A DNA stretch of 64,000 nt from Salipiger profundus (GTDB lineage Bacteria > Pseudomonadota > Alphaproteobacteria > Rhodobacterales > Rhodobacteraceae), in contig NZ_CP014796.1 of NCBI RefSeq assembly GCF_001969385.1, forward strand, positions 2,063,501 to 2,127,500. Reading direction: 5' to 3'. This document shows, in pieces, positions 55,930-63,018 of this stretch. Numbering within the stretch: position 1 is the stretch's first letter; every line of letters begins with the position of its first letter. A model generated the notes under the pieces. That model did not search any database. It was not told where the DNA came from and saw nothing but the letters and a program-made list of their open reading frames with translations. The translations under genes were made by a program, and so were the position numbers.

Positions 55930-56655
55930 TCAGATCCCGTGGAGGGTGTCGCCCGCCCCGGTCGCCTTGAAGATGTCCTCGAAAACCGGGTGGAAGAGAT
56001 CGGGCTCGCCCTTGTAGGCATCCGACCGCGCCAGCGGGAGCAGGTGCACGTCCGGCCGATGGTGAAGGTCGGGCGAAACGTCCTCGGGACGGCAGACGAA
56101 GCGCATCGTGACCGACGCGGCGGGCAGCCGCGCGCAGGCCTGCCTCAGCGCCGCGTAGCGCGCCTCGGTCAGGTGGAAGTCGGACCACGGACGGTCGACC
56201 ATCCCGGCGGCGATCTGCAGGTTGGGCTGGATATTGGACCACAGGCAGCACAGCGCCCGGTCGCCCGCCCCGAACCGCTCCGAAAGGGCGCGATACTTTC
56301 CGACGATGGCGGCCTCTGCCGGCGCCAGCTCGTCCAGACTGTCGAGCTGCAACGCGGGTTTACCGATCTCCTTGTTGATGTGCCAGAAATAGAGCCCGTC
56401 CTGCCGGCGCGCCTGTGCCAGCCCGTTGCGCAGCTCGAGCTCGTCGAGTCCACGAAGCGGGATCTCCCGCGCCTCAAGAACCGCCGCGGACGCATCGGGC
56501 GTGCTGATGAGCCAGTCGAACGGACCTGCGAACAGCTCGGCGCCCGACACGGTGGACAGCGCGAATTCGATGAGCCGGGATTGCTGCAACTGGAATTGGA
56601 CGATGCAGGAGCATCCGATGGGCAGGATCATCCGGTCGGGATCGCGATACGCCAT
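55930..56655 (-). CDS. DUF1796-family putative cysteine peptidase
   Basis: This 241-residue protein resembles DUF1796, predicted papain-like cysteine peptidases. MILPIGCSCIVQFQLQQSRL near residue 9 holds the presumed nucleophile Cys, and GPFDWLISTPD follows. A His candidate is in LYFWHINKEIG. The C-terminal half (NLQIAAGMVDRPWSDFHLTE, LPLARSDAYKGEPDLFHPVF) is less typical. The start at 56655 is supported by AGGAGG 6 nt upstream. No signal peptide. It lies at the edge of the mobile-element region and may be an acquired gene. The substrate is unknown. Confidence 0.75.
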   Translation of the reverse strand: MAYRDPDRMILPIGCSCIVQFQLQQSRLIEFALSTVSGAELFAGPFDWLISTPDASAAVLEAREIPLRGLDELELRNGLAQARRQDGLYFWHINKEIGKPALQLDSLDELAPAEAAIVGKYRALSERFGAGDRALCCLWSNIQPNLQIAAGMVDRPWSDFHLTEARYAALRQACARLPAASVTMRFVCRPEDVSPDLHHRPDVHLLPLARSDAYKGEPDLFHPVFEDIFKATGAGDTLHGI

Positions 56656-56909
56656 GCGGCCTCCTGAAGAGTGCGTCCCGCCACCCGGTCGCGGCAGCCC
56701 GATTGCCAATGTTCCATAAGTTTGCACACCCAGATGATTCGGCGACTGCATGTCGTATAACTATCTTATGTACTTCAGATACTTGCTATGGGCCGCTCTT
56801 CCCCGCAAAGCATAAGCATGCACAGTTGACACATAAGCATGCACGGTTGCGGCCAAGAAAAGGCCCGCAATGCGAGTCCTGAAACGTCCATACCGGTATT
56901 GGCCAGCCG
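56656..56909. other. Intergenic region, probable end of a decayed Tn5053-type transposon
   Basis: These 254 bp are AT-richer than their surroundings. They include TGTCGTATAACTATCTTATG at 56753-56772, which begins with TGTC as Tn5053/Tn402 termini do, followed by two 18-bp direct repeats. No gene is visible. Confidence 0.35.
56811..56849. repeat. Two 18-bp direct repeats near the tniB relic
   Basis: CATAAGCATGCACAGTTG (56811-56828) and CATAAGCATGCACGGTTG (56832-56849) differ at one base and are 21 bp apart. Tn5053/Tn402 elements carry arrays of about 19-bp TniA-binding repeats near their ends, and the decayed tniB starts just to the right, so these are plausibly transposase-binding sites. Confidence 0.55.
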
Positions 56910-57346
56910 CTATTCGTCCAGCGCCACCTCCATGAGTTTGTCGCCGTCGATCATGTCCGGATCCCTTGTCGGATCAACGAACTTGCCCGGCTGGATCTCA
57001 TCGAAATGAATGTGGGAGAGCAGGTGGGCGATCTGCTCTTCAGGGTTCACATGGCTGGCCAGAACCGGGACTCTTGGCAGGATGAGCATCAATGGCCATT
57101 CCGGTTCCTTATCAGCGCCTTGAAACGGTCGAGGAGCTTTTCATTGGACTTTGGGCCCGACGCAAAGGCGTGCTGACATTCGTCGTGGTAGAGGCCAGGG
57201 ACGCCCTGTTCGCGACATTGATGGCGAACCATGTTCCAGAGTTCACCCTGGGTGCGCCGGGAGTTCGCGTGTTATCCGAGTGCCTCACGTGTCTTGTGGC
57301 CAAGATCTTTCCAGCTGATCGAACCGTCCAGGGTCAGGACTCGTTC
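56910..57346 (-). pseudogene. tniB: Decayed tniB (AAA ATPase of a Tn5053/Tn402-type transposon)
   Basis: Minus-strand frames join into a TniB-like C-terminal half. VLTLDGSISWKDLGHKTREA comes first (about 57275-57340), then an in-frame TAA at 57272-57274. TQGELWNMVRHQCREQGVPG, LYHDECQHAFASGPKSNEK and LLDRFKALIRNR follow, where DECQH is the Walker B-like block. After a frameshift near 57110 the reading continues PLMLILPRVPVLASHVNPEEQ and HLLSHIHFDEIQPGKF to a stop at 56910. The Walker A half is missing, cut off where the IS5 fragment begins. The plus-strand frame across 57092-57448 is a shadow. It is the only visible gene of this transposon. Confidence 0.75.
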
Positions 57347-57350
57347 TCTC

Positions 57351-57674
57351 TCAAAGCCAGAAGACTACGGTCGCAGCGAATGCGATTGCTGAGAAGAAGG
57401 TTGGTGGGCAGCGGTCATGACGGGTCGCGACCCTCCCCCAGTCCTTGAGCCTGCCGAACATGATCTCGATCGGGTTGCGATGTTTGTAGCGGCGCTTGTC
57501 CAATGCCCGGCAGGGCATTGCGCAGCAATGTCCCGTGTATGGACGCCCCCGGGGCTGCAAGCGATTTTTTGACTTTGGCAACAGCATTGCGGTCGAGTTC
57601 CTTCGTGTATCCGGCCTCTGGTTGCGACCTTCAATGCCGCGGGCCCTCATGGTGAGTTCGAGGAACAGGTCCAA
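57351..57674 (-). pseudogene. IS5-family transposase, C-terminal fragment
   Basis: The last 50 residues, DKRRYKHRNPIEIMFGRLKD then WGRVATRHDRCPPTFFSAIA, ending VVFWL, are the C-terminus of an IS5/IS427-type DDE transposase, including the catalytic Glu in NPIEIMFGRL. Upstream of that the frame degenerates (RNSTAMLLPKSKNRLQPRGR). It abuts the tniB relic on the left. The remaining sequence to 57791 has no recognisable gene and separates it from the IS110 transposase. Confidence 0.8.
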
Positions 57675-57791
57675 AACGAGAGGCCGTAGTACAAGCTACT
57701 CGGGACATTACTGGTTTTCCCATTCCTGATCTCGTCGACGCTTTGCCATGACCTCCATTCAGAACCACCGCACCCCAGCCTGCCTTCGCGC

Positions 57792-58568
57792 TCAGGCGTT
57801 GGCAGGGGTCTCGTAGACGCCGCCATGAGCCATGATCGCCCAGGCCATCCGCGCCATCTTGTTTGCCAGCGCAACTGCAACCAGCATTTTAGGTTTGCGA
57901 GCCAACATACGGGCCAGCCACGACCCATCTGGCGCGCCGCCGCGTTTTTGCGCGGCTTGGATCGCGGACATTGCACCGATGATCAGCAAACGCCGCAGGT
58001 CGCGCTGACCCATTTTTGATATCTTGCCCAGCCTTGTTTTACCGCCCGTAGAATGCTGGCGTGGTGCCAGCCCGATCCAGGCTGCGAAGTCGCGCCCCTT
58101 GCTGAACATCTCTGGCGGTGCCGCCAGCACGGCAATCGATACCGCCGTCACCGGGCCGATCCCCGGCATGGTCATCAACCTGCGCGCCACATCGTCCTGT
58201 CGGGCAATCTGTCGAAGTTGCCGGGTCAGCGCGTCAATGCGCGCGCTTAGCCCGGCGATGAGATCGAAGAATATTTGGCAAAGGCCGGTGACTTCGGGCG
58301 GCAATCGTTCTCCATTCTCAGCCACAGCCTTTTCCAACCGAGGCAGATGCTGAGGGCCTTTCGGCGCGACAATCCCATGTTCAGCCAGATGCCCTCGCAA
58401 TGCGTTGATCGCCTGGGTACGTTGCCCTGTCAAAAGATCGCGGGTCTTGAGTACCATCGACTGACCTTGTTGCTCGGTTGTCTTGGTCGTCACAAAGCGC
58501 ATGGTCGGTCGGGACGCTGCTTCAGCGATGGCTTCGGCATCATTCGCATCGTTCTTTTGCCGCTTCAC
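57792..58568 (-). pseudogene. IS110-family transposase, C-terminal part (split by the RIT element)
   Basis: 258 codons (GTG at the junction) encode the rest of an IS110-type DEDD transposase: VKRQKNDANDAEAIAEAASR with the two remaining catalytic Asp, then the Transposase_20 domain MTMPGIGPVTAVSIAVLA, FAAWIGLAPRQHSTGGKTRL and ISKMGQRDLRRLLIIGAMSA, which holds the serine thought to attack DNA. No frameshift or stop is present. Joined to the N-terminal part (62673-62419) through one copy of the shared GTGAAG, it gives a 341-codon protein, the normal IS110 size. The interruption is the only damage. Confidence 0.93.
58563..58568 (+). repeat. 6-bp direct repeat (left) flanking the RIT element
   Basis: CTTCAC, read on the minus strand as GTGAAG (Val-Lys of the IS110 transposase). 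The right copy is at 62419-62424. Confidence 0.85.
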
Positions 58569-58597
58569 TTATCATCAGGTGGCCGTAATGCGGAGGA
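58563..58597 (+). repeat. RIT terminal inverted repeat, left
   Basis: The 35 bp starting CTTCACTTATCATCAGG and ending TAATGCGGAGGA are an exact inverted match to 62364-62398. The inner 12-mer TAATGCGGAGGA recurs inverted at 58639-58650. Confidence 0.92.
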
Positions 58598-58638
58598 ACC
58601 TGCGCAGACTTGCTGGTTGCCGGCGTTTTCGCCCACAT

Positions 58639-58650
58639 TCCTCCGCATTA
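58639..58650 (-). repeat. Subterminal copy of the RIT 12-mer
   Basis: TCCTCCGCATTA, the inverse of the TAATGCGGAGGA core at 58586-58597, with 41 bp between. Together they look like paired recombinase-binding arms. The copy lies just beyond the ritC stop codon. Confidence 0.75.
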
Positions 58651-58652
58651 TT

Positions 58653-59657
58653 TCAGAGCGTGTCGAGCCAGGCGAGCAGGCTCGCATCCCGTTTCCATGA
58701 CGGCGGTTGAACTGTCGTTGCCGGCAGGCTGACTTGGTCCAGTGCCTTTCGTTTCGTTTCCAGGTTCGCCTTCGCGTAATGGTTGGTGGTGTCGAGGCTC
58801 ACGTGGCCAAGCCAGCTGCGGATGACCGTGACGTCGACACCGGCCGAGACAAGATGCACGGCGGTGGCGTGGCGGAAGCTGTGCGGCGTCACATGTTTGG
58901 TGTGCAGCAATGGCTCGGTTCCGGCCGCCGCTTTCACATAGCCCGCAAGCTTGAACCGGACGCCCGAGGCACTGAGCGGCTCACCATAGCGGTTCACGAA
59001 CAGCCGCTGGTCCGGTGCTCGCGGTTTTCGTTCCAATAGCGTTTTCAACAGCAGCACGGTTTCTGGCCAGAGCGGACAGATGCGTTCCTTGCGGCCCTTG
59101 CCTGTCAGCCGCACGCAACTTGGGCTCTCGAACCGGATCATATCGGGGCACAGGTCGAGCGCTTCCTGTATTCGTGCGCCGCTGTTGTAAAGGAACGAGA
59201 GCAGCGTGTGATCGCGCATGCCTTCGAGGGTCGAGCGGTCTGGCTGGGCAAGGATCGCTGCCACTTCCGCCGGTTCCAGATAACAGGGTTCCGATACCGG
59301 TGCTCGCTTGACCGGGATGTTGAGGATTTCCGCGCATTGAGCGACCGATGCTGGATCTCTGGTCGCCACGAAGTTGAAGAAGCTGCGGATCGCGGCAAGC
59401 CGGCAGTTGCGCGTGCCGATTGTGCCGCCGCGCTCCTGTTCAGTGTGCCTCAGGAACGCAGCAACGTCGCGGGCAGTCAGATCGGCCAGCGTGATCATCG
59501 CAACCGTCTTTTTGGTGCGCTGCGCAGTGAACCGCAGGAACAGCCGCCAGGTGTCGCGGTAGGATCGGACCGTATGGACGGAGGCGTTCCGCTGCTCAAC
59601 AAGCCACTCATAGAAGAACGCGCGCATCAGGTTCGGGAACGGGTTCGCCTTGTTCAT
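58653..59657 (-). CDS. ritC: Tyrosine recombinase RitC (third of the trio)
   Basis: This 334-residue site-specific tyrosine recombinase has an N-terminal SAM-like core-binding domain (RAFFYEWLVEQRNASVHTVR, residues 11-100) and a catalytic domain. The catalytic set is complete: Arg in LYNSGARIQEALDLCPD, Lys in TGKGRKERICPLW, HxxR in TPHSFRHATAVHLV, His in WLGHVSLDTTNHYAK and the nucleophile Tyr in NHYAK. The start MNKANPFPNLM at 59657 overlaps the ritB stop by 4 bp. The C-terminus ends 3 bp from the 12-mer core repeat. All three recombinases presumably act together for excision and integration. Confidence 0.9.
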   Translation of the reverse strand: MNKANPFPNLMRAFFYEWLVEQRNASVHTVRSYRDTWRLFLRFTAQRTKKTVAMITLADLTARDVAAFLRHTEQERGGTIGTRNCRLAAIRSFFNFVATRDPASVAQCAEILNIPVKRAPVSEPCYLEPAEVAAILAQPDRSTLEGMRDHTLLSFLYNSGARIQEALDLCPDMIRFESPSCVRLTGKGRKERICPLWPETVLLLKTLLERKPRAPDQRLFVNRYGEPLSASGVRFKLAGYVKAAAGTEPLLHTKHVTPHSFRHATAVHLVSAGVDVTVIRSWLGHVSLDTTNHYAKANLETKRKALDQVSLPATTVQPPSWKRDASLLAWLDTL

Positions 59658-61024
59658 GACCTCACCCCCTGCCCAAGGTCGAGGCATGGTGCTCCCACGG
59701 CTCTGAACCGTTCGCTGGCGTGATGCAGAAGATCCTGCGTGACGGTGATGTAGACCAGGGTGGAATTGATATCCCGATGCCCGAGGTAAGTCGCGAGGAA
59801 CGGCAGCCGGTCCTGCGGATTGATGCCCGCTTTGTACCATTCCAAGATGCGGTTCACGACCATCGAGTGGCGCAGATCGTGAACGCGCGGCCCGGTTCGC
59901 CCTTGCAGTGGCTTGAACCCGGCGCGCCGTGTGACGTTAGTGAGCAGCCAGGTGATCATTTCCGGCGTGTAGCGGCGGGTGCGGCCCTGCTCGTGCCAGA
60001 ACAGACCGGCACATGGATCCTGCGATGCGCCGGCACGGCGCCGGGCTTTGATATAGGCTCGAAGCTCGACCACCACGCTGGCGGGCAGCGGCAGGATCCT
60101 GGTTTTGAAGAACTTCGTTTGGCGAACCGTGATCGTACCGCTCTGGAGATTGATGTCGCCAAGATCGAGACGGGCAAGCTCGCCCCGCCGCAAGCCTGCA
60201 CAATAGGCCAGCACCAGCATGGTGTAGATCGTCAGCGGGCGAAGTGGTGACCGTGGTGAGGGGAAGGAACGAGCGACGTCGAGCATCCGTCGTATATCGG
60301 CAGGCGAGTAGATGTGGGGCTTGCGCCATTGCTTGACCACGTCCTTCTGCGGTCGCGGGTCCGGCCTGCGTGATGGGATCGATGGGTCCCGGTGACGGAA
60401 GATTTTCGTCAGGGTGCGCCTGAGATTTTCACATTCGACGGCGTGATTGCGCGTGGATTTCGCCGCCGCCCAGTGTGTGAGCATCACCCCGACCGGCTGC
60501 TCCTGGAGCGCCGGGTTCAGCTGCAGGAACTGGTCAAATCTCAACAACCGGGCAGACTGCGAAGTGTATTTGTACCCCCGGTTCCGCATCAGCGCGACGT
60601 GCTCAGCCAAAACCTCTCCCAGCACGCTGCCGAACGGCCGGGGCCGACGCAACTCGGCAAGGGCCTTTTCCGGATCGTGCGATGCCAGAGCGCGCCAGAC
60701 TGGCATGCACTGCTTGATACTGCATGCTTCGCGCAGGGTGGTGACGGGATTGCGCTCGATCGCCTCGGTAATCAGAAGGTGATCGAGGAACCTGTCAACG
60801 ATGCGGGTGCGGTGCAGCAGCGTAGTCGCTGCCCAGCATTCAGCCGATACCCGCAGCCACGCGACCAGCACATCCTGACCAAGTTCGCTGTGATGCTCGG
60901 CGACGTCCTGGAAGCCGTGCAAGACCTGCCGGTAGCAGGTTCGACTTTTCATGCTGCGCAGACCAAGGCCGGTGAGATGGTGGTCAATGATCGTGCGATC
61001 GGGATCGGGCCAGCGAGCGGTCAT
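59654..61024 (-). CDS. ritB: Tyrosine recombinase RitB (second of the trio)
   Basis: This 456-residue recombinase is the longest of the three, with a long N-terminal region (about 1-240) rich in Arg and Trp before the catalytic domain. Catalytic residues are Arg in AYCAGLRRGELARLDL, Lys in RQTKFFKTRILPL, HxxR in RVHDLRHSMVVNRIL, His in TYLGHRDINSTLVYI and Tyr in LVYIT. All are intact. ATGA overlaps with ritA upstream and ritC downstream imply coupled translation in a fixed ratio. The middle RIT protein is usually the most divergent of the trio, consistent with its unusual N-terminus. Confidence 0.9.
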   Translation of the reverse strand: MTARWPDPDRTIIDHHLTGLGLRSMKSRTCYRQVLHGFQDVAEHHSELGQDVLVAWLRVSAECWAATTLLHRTRIVDRFLDHLLITEAIERNPVTTLREACSIKQCMPVWRALASHDPEKALAELRRPRPFGSVLGEVLAEHVALMRNRGYKYTSQSARLLRFDQFLQLNPALQEQPVGVMLTHWAAAKSTRNHAVECENLRRTLTKIFRHRDPSIPSRRPDPRPQKDVVKQWRKPHIYSPADIRRMLDVARSFPSPRSPLRPLTIYTMLVLAYCAGLRRGELARLDLGDINLQSGTITVRQTKFFKTRILPLPASVVVELRAYIKARRRAGASQDPCAGLFWHEQGRTRRYTPEMITWLLTNVTRRAGFKPLQGRTGPRVHDLRHSMVVNRILEWYKAGINPQDRLPFLATYLGHRDINSTLVYITVTQDLLHHASERFRAVGAPCLDLGQGVRS

Positions 61025-62253
61025 GCCAGCCCCTCCGCACCCGGCACATCAAGCGCAATGGCCCTGAGATCCTCGGTGGCAAGCTTGAGGTAGGGGGCCG
61101 TCGACGCGGTTGAGCGATGCCCCAAAAGGTCGCCGATGACTTTTTGCGGAACTGACGTGCGCAGCATCTCGACCGCACGCGCATGGCGGAAGATATGCGG
61201 CCCGCATTTGCCTGGCGGCTTGATGCCGGCATCGCAGAGCCGCCGTCGAACCAGACTGTATAGCTTCTCGAGCTTGCGATAGGGCGCGCGCGTGCGGATG
61301 AAGACTTCCCTGGCAGCGGTCGCTGGCCGTCCGGAACGCAGATAGGTGAGAACGGCCTCGCCCGCAGGCACCATCAGGGGCAGGAACGAGCAGGCTCCCG
61401 TTTTGCTGTGACGGACACGGATGGTTTCGCTCCGCCAGTCGATGTCCTCAATCCGCAGATTGCGGATTTCTCCAGACCGCAGCCCATAGGTTGCAAGGAG
61501 TTGCAAGATTGCGTAGTCCCGCAGCCCCGCCGGTGTCCTGTCCGCCCTCGCGCTTTCCAGTACCGCGGCGATCTGGTCCCGTTCCAGGATCGAGGGTACA
61601 CCTTCATAGGCGTAGAGCAACGGCGCGATGATGTGCGGCGACAGGTCGGTCGCAATGTGGCCCGCCCTATAGAGGTGACGCAGCAGCGAACGAAGCCGCT
61701 CCGCAACAGATTTCAGCGAGCTGCGCGTCAGCTTCAATGCACGCAGGTCCATATAGCGGTCGGTGTCGTCGATACTTAGATCCATCAGACCTTCGGCACC
61801 GCATCGTTCGAGGTGCCAGGCCAGGAAGTGTCGGGCTTCCCACAGGAGCGCATGGATGCTGGGCCGGGCAAGGCCACGCTCATCGAGAAGCCAGGCCTCG
61901 TACTCGTTACAGATCGCAAATCGCAACGCGTCGGCCGCACAGGCCGCATTTGTAGCCGGTGGCCATCGGCCCTGCACAAGCCGCAGCAGCGCGTGAATAC
62001 CCGCGCAGGGAATTTGGTGCCAGCGCGGACCAGGAAGGCGGCCGTGACGGCGCTGGAACAGCGCGACCGCTTCGCGCAGGTATTGCTCCACTTGGGCTTC
62101 GGTTACATCTGCGACCGGGATGTTCCGCTGCGCAAGATGGTCAAGAAAGCCGCGCGCGTAGGCGCAGTAATTCCTGACCACCACCGGGCTGTATCCTTGG
62201 CTGGTCAGTACGGTTTCGAGTTCGGTGATTACTTGGCGATCGGCTTTTGTCAT
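61021..62253 (-). CDS. ritA: Tyrosine recombinase RitA (first of the trio)
   Basis: This 410-residue site-specific recombinase is promoter-proximal in the RIT operon. Its N-terminal core-binding region (ELETVLTSQGYSPVVVRNYC, residues 10-200) leads to a complete catalytic set: Arg in LATYGLRSGEIRNLRIED, Lys in RHSKTGACSFLPL, HxxR in GPHIFRHARAVEMLR, His in LLGHRSTASTAPYLK and Tyr in APYLK. The stop overlaps the ritB start by 4 bp. A promoter should lie in the 110 bp between its start and the right inverted repeat, but none stands out. Confidence 0.9.
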   Translation of the reverse strand: MTKADRQVITELETVLTSQGYSPVVVRNYCAYARGFLDHLAQRNIPVADVTEAQVEQYLREAVALFQRRHGRLPGPRWHQIPCAGIHALLRLVQGRWPPATNAACAADALRFAICNEYEAWLLDERGLARPSIHALLWEARHFLAWHLERCGAEGLMDLSIDDTDRYMDLRALKLTRSSLKSVAERLRSLLRHLYRAGHIATDLSPHIIAPLLYAYEGVPSILERDQIAAVLESARADRTPAGLRDYAILQLLATYGLRSGEIRNLRIEDIDWRSETIRVRHSKTGACSFLPLMVPAGEAVLTYLRSGRPATAAREVFIRTRAPYRKLEKLYSLVRRRLCDAGIKPPGKCGPHIFRHARAVEMLRTSVPQKVIGDLLGHRSTASTAPYLKLATEDLRAIALDVPGAEGLA

Positions 62254-62300
62254 CGCTGGCTCCTCCGCTGGTCAAACAACCGCAGAGGTTCGGCCGAAAA

Positions 62301-62310
62301 TAATGCGGAG
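62301..62310 (+). repeat. Subterminal copy of the RIT core sequence, right side
   Basis: TAATGCGGAG is followed by C instead of GA and faces the inverted TCCTCCGCATTA in the right terminal repeat 53 bp away. A weaker AAATGCGGGG occurs at about 62332. It mirrors the paired arms at the left end but is less perfect. Confidence 0.6.
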
Positions 62311-62363
62311 CAAAGCCGTCGATTGGCGCGGAAATGCGGGGAATTCATGCGCCTGTCCCACAG

Positions 62364-62398
62364 TCCTCCGCATTACGGCCACCTGATGATAAGTGAAG
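62364..62398 (-). repeat. RIT terminal inverted repeat, right
   Basis: Exact inverted copy of the left 35-bp repeat. Unlike the left side it is followed by another 20 bp before the IS110 junction. Confidence 0.92.
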
Positions 62399-62424
62399 TA
62401 ATGGAGAGGTGATCATTACTTCAC
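62393..62424. repeat. 11-bp palindrome at the right RIT junction
   Basis: GTGAAGTAATG and CATTACTTCAC flank the 10-bp GAGAGGTGAT. The outer hexamers are the inverted forms of the 6-bp CTTCAC flanking repeat, so the element carries a copy of the target hexamer next to its own end. No counterpart exists at the left end. Confidence 0.85.
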
Positions 62425-62673
62425 ATAGGGTTTGACGTATTGCGGGGCGATGAGCCTGACATCGTGGCCAAGTCTGGAAAGCTCCCGGCTCCAGTGATGC
62501 GCACCCGCGCAAGCCTCCAAAGCGATGGTGCAAGGCTCAATCTGACCGAAAAACTCTAGCACCCGCCCTCGCGGCAACGCCTTGCTAAAGACCTTAGATC
62601 CATTTGCCGCCGCGCCATGCGCGTGAAACGAACTCTTGGCAATATCCAGCCCTACAATGCTAACCTTCTCCAT
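62416..62673 (-). pseudogene. IS110-family transposase, N-terminal part (split by the RIT element)
   Basis: 85 codons: MEKVSIVGLDIAKSSFHAHG with the first catalytic Asp, ALEACAGAHHWSRELSRLGH with the Glu, and LIAPQYVKPYVK, after which the RIT sequence supplies a TAA. This is the RuvC-like DEDD half of an IS110 transposase and is undamaged up to the junction. The C-terminal part continues at 58562-57792. Upstream (62674 onward) should lie the IS110 non-coding left end. Confidence 0.93.
62419..62424 (+). repeat. 6-bp direct repeat (right) flanking the RIT element
   Basis: CTTCAC, direct copy of 58563-58568. To its right the IS110 reading frame resumes (Tyr-Val-Lys on the minus strand). Confidence 0.85.
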
Positions 62674-62949
62674 GGACGCTTCCTCCTCGTAGCGAATTTC
62701 GACACCGCTACCTTGGCACAGCGATGCCGTGAGGGGGCGTCCACACCATCAAGAGGGGTACCGGACGGGCGTCGTCCGTTTCTTCCGGCCCGGGATGCAA
62801 GGACGTATCTTCTTGTCCTGCAAGGCTTCCCTGATCTCAAGTCGCCAGCCAAGGTGATGTCAGGCTGGTGCGGGCCATCTGTCAGACGGCGCGCAACCTT
62901 GTTTCCTCATGCGGTGTGAGGGACGTCCAGGTTCCTTGACCCCGAATGC
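62674..62949 (-). other. Non-coding sequence upstream of the IS110 transposase (candidate bridge-RNA region)
   Basis: No gene is supported in these 276 bp. IS110-group elements transcribe a bridge (seek) RNA from the non-coding end upstream of the transposase, and this is where it should lie. Several short GC-rich inverted pairs can be picked out (for example GGACGGGCGTCGTCC near 62763-62777), but I cannot fix the element end or fold the RNA by eye. Confidence 0.35.
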
Positions 62950-62950
62950 G

Positions 62951-62980
62951 AAAAGGCAGCGCGAACTGAATCGCGCTGCC
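62951..62980 (-). terminator. Rho-independent terminator downstream of the sugar ABC transporter ATPase
   Basis: A perfect 10-bp stem GGCAGCGCGA / TCGCGCTGCC (62955-62964 with 62971-62980) has a 6-nt loop and is followed on the minus strand by TTTTCGC. It lies 38 bp past the ATPase stop codon and insulates the transporter operon from the mobile region. Confidence 0.85.
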
Positions 62981-63018
62981 CCGGTCTCGTGGCCCGCGAT
63001 AGGGCCAGTGCGCCCATT

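Larger units (their letters stand above)
58563..62424. mobile_element. Recombinase-in-trio (RIT) element inserted in an IS110 transposase gene
   Basis: About 3.85 kb (58569-62418) lies between 6-bp direct repeats CTTCAC (58563-58568 and 62419-62424). It carries three same-strand tyrosine recombinase genes with 4-bp overlaps and 35-bp terminal inverted repeats (58563-58597 and 62364-62398). This is the organisation of RIT elements, described in Cupriavidus and other bacteria. No passenger gene is present. The 6-bp repeat fits the 6-8-bp crossover of tyrosine recombinases. Excision through that repeat would restore the IS110 frame exactly. Confidence 0.92.

Noticed and set aside
57092-57448. 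118-codon plus-strand open frame
   Set aside because: It crosses the junction of the tniB relic and the IS5 fragment, both of which read on the minus strand.
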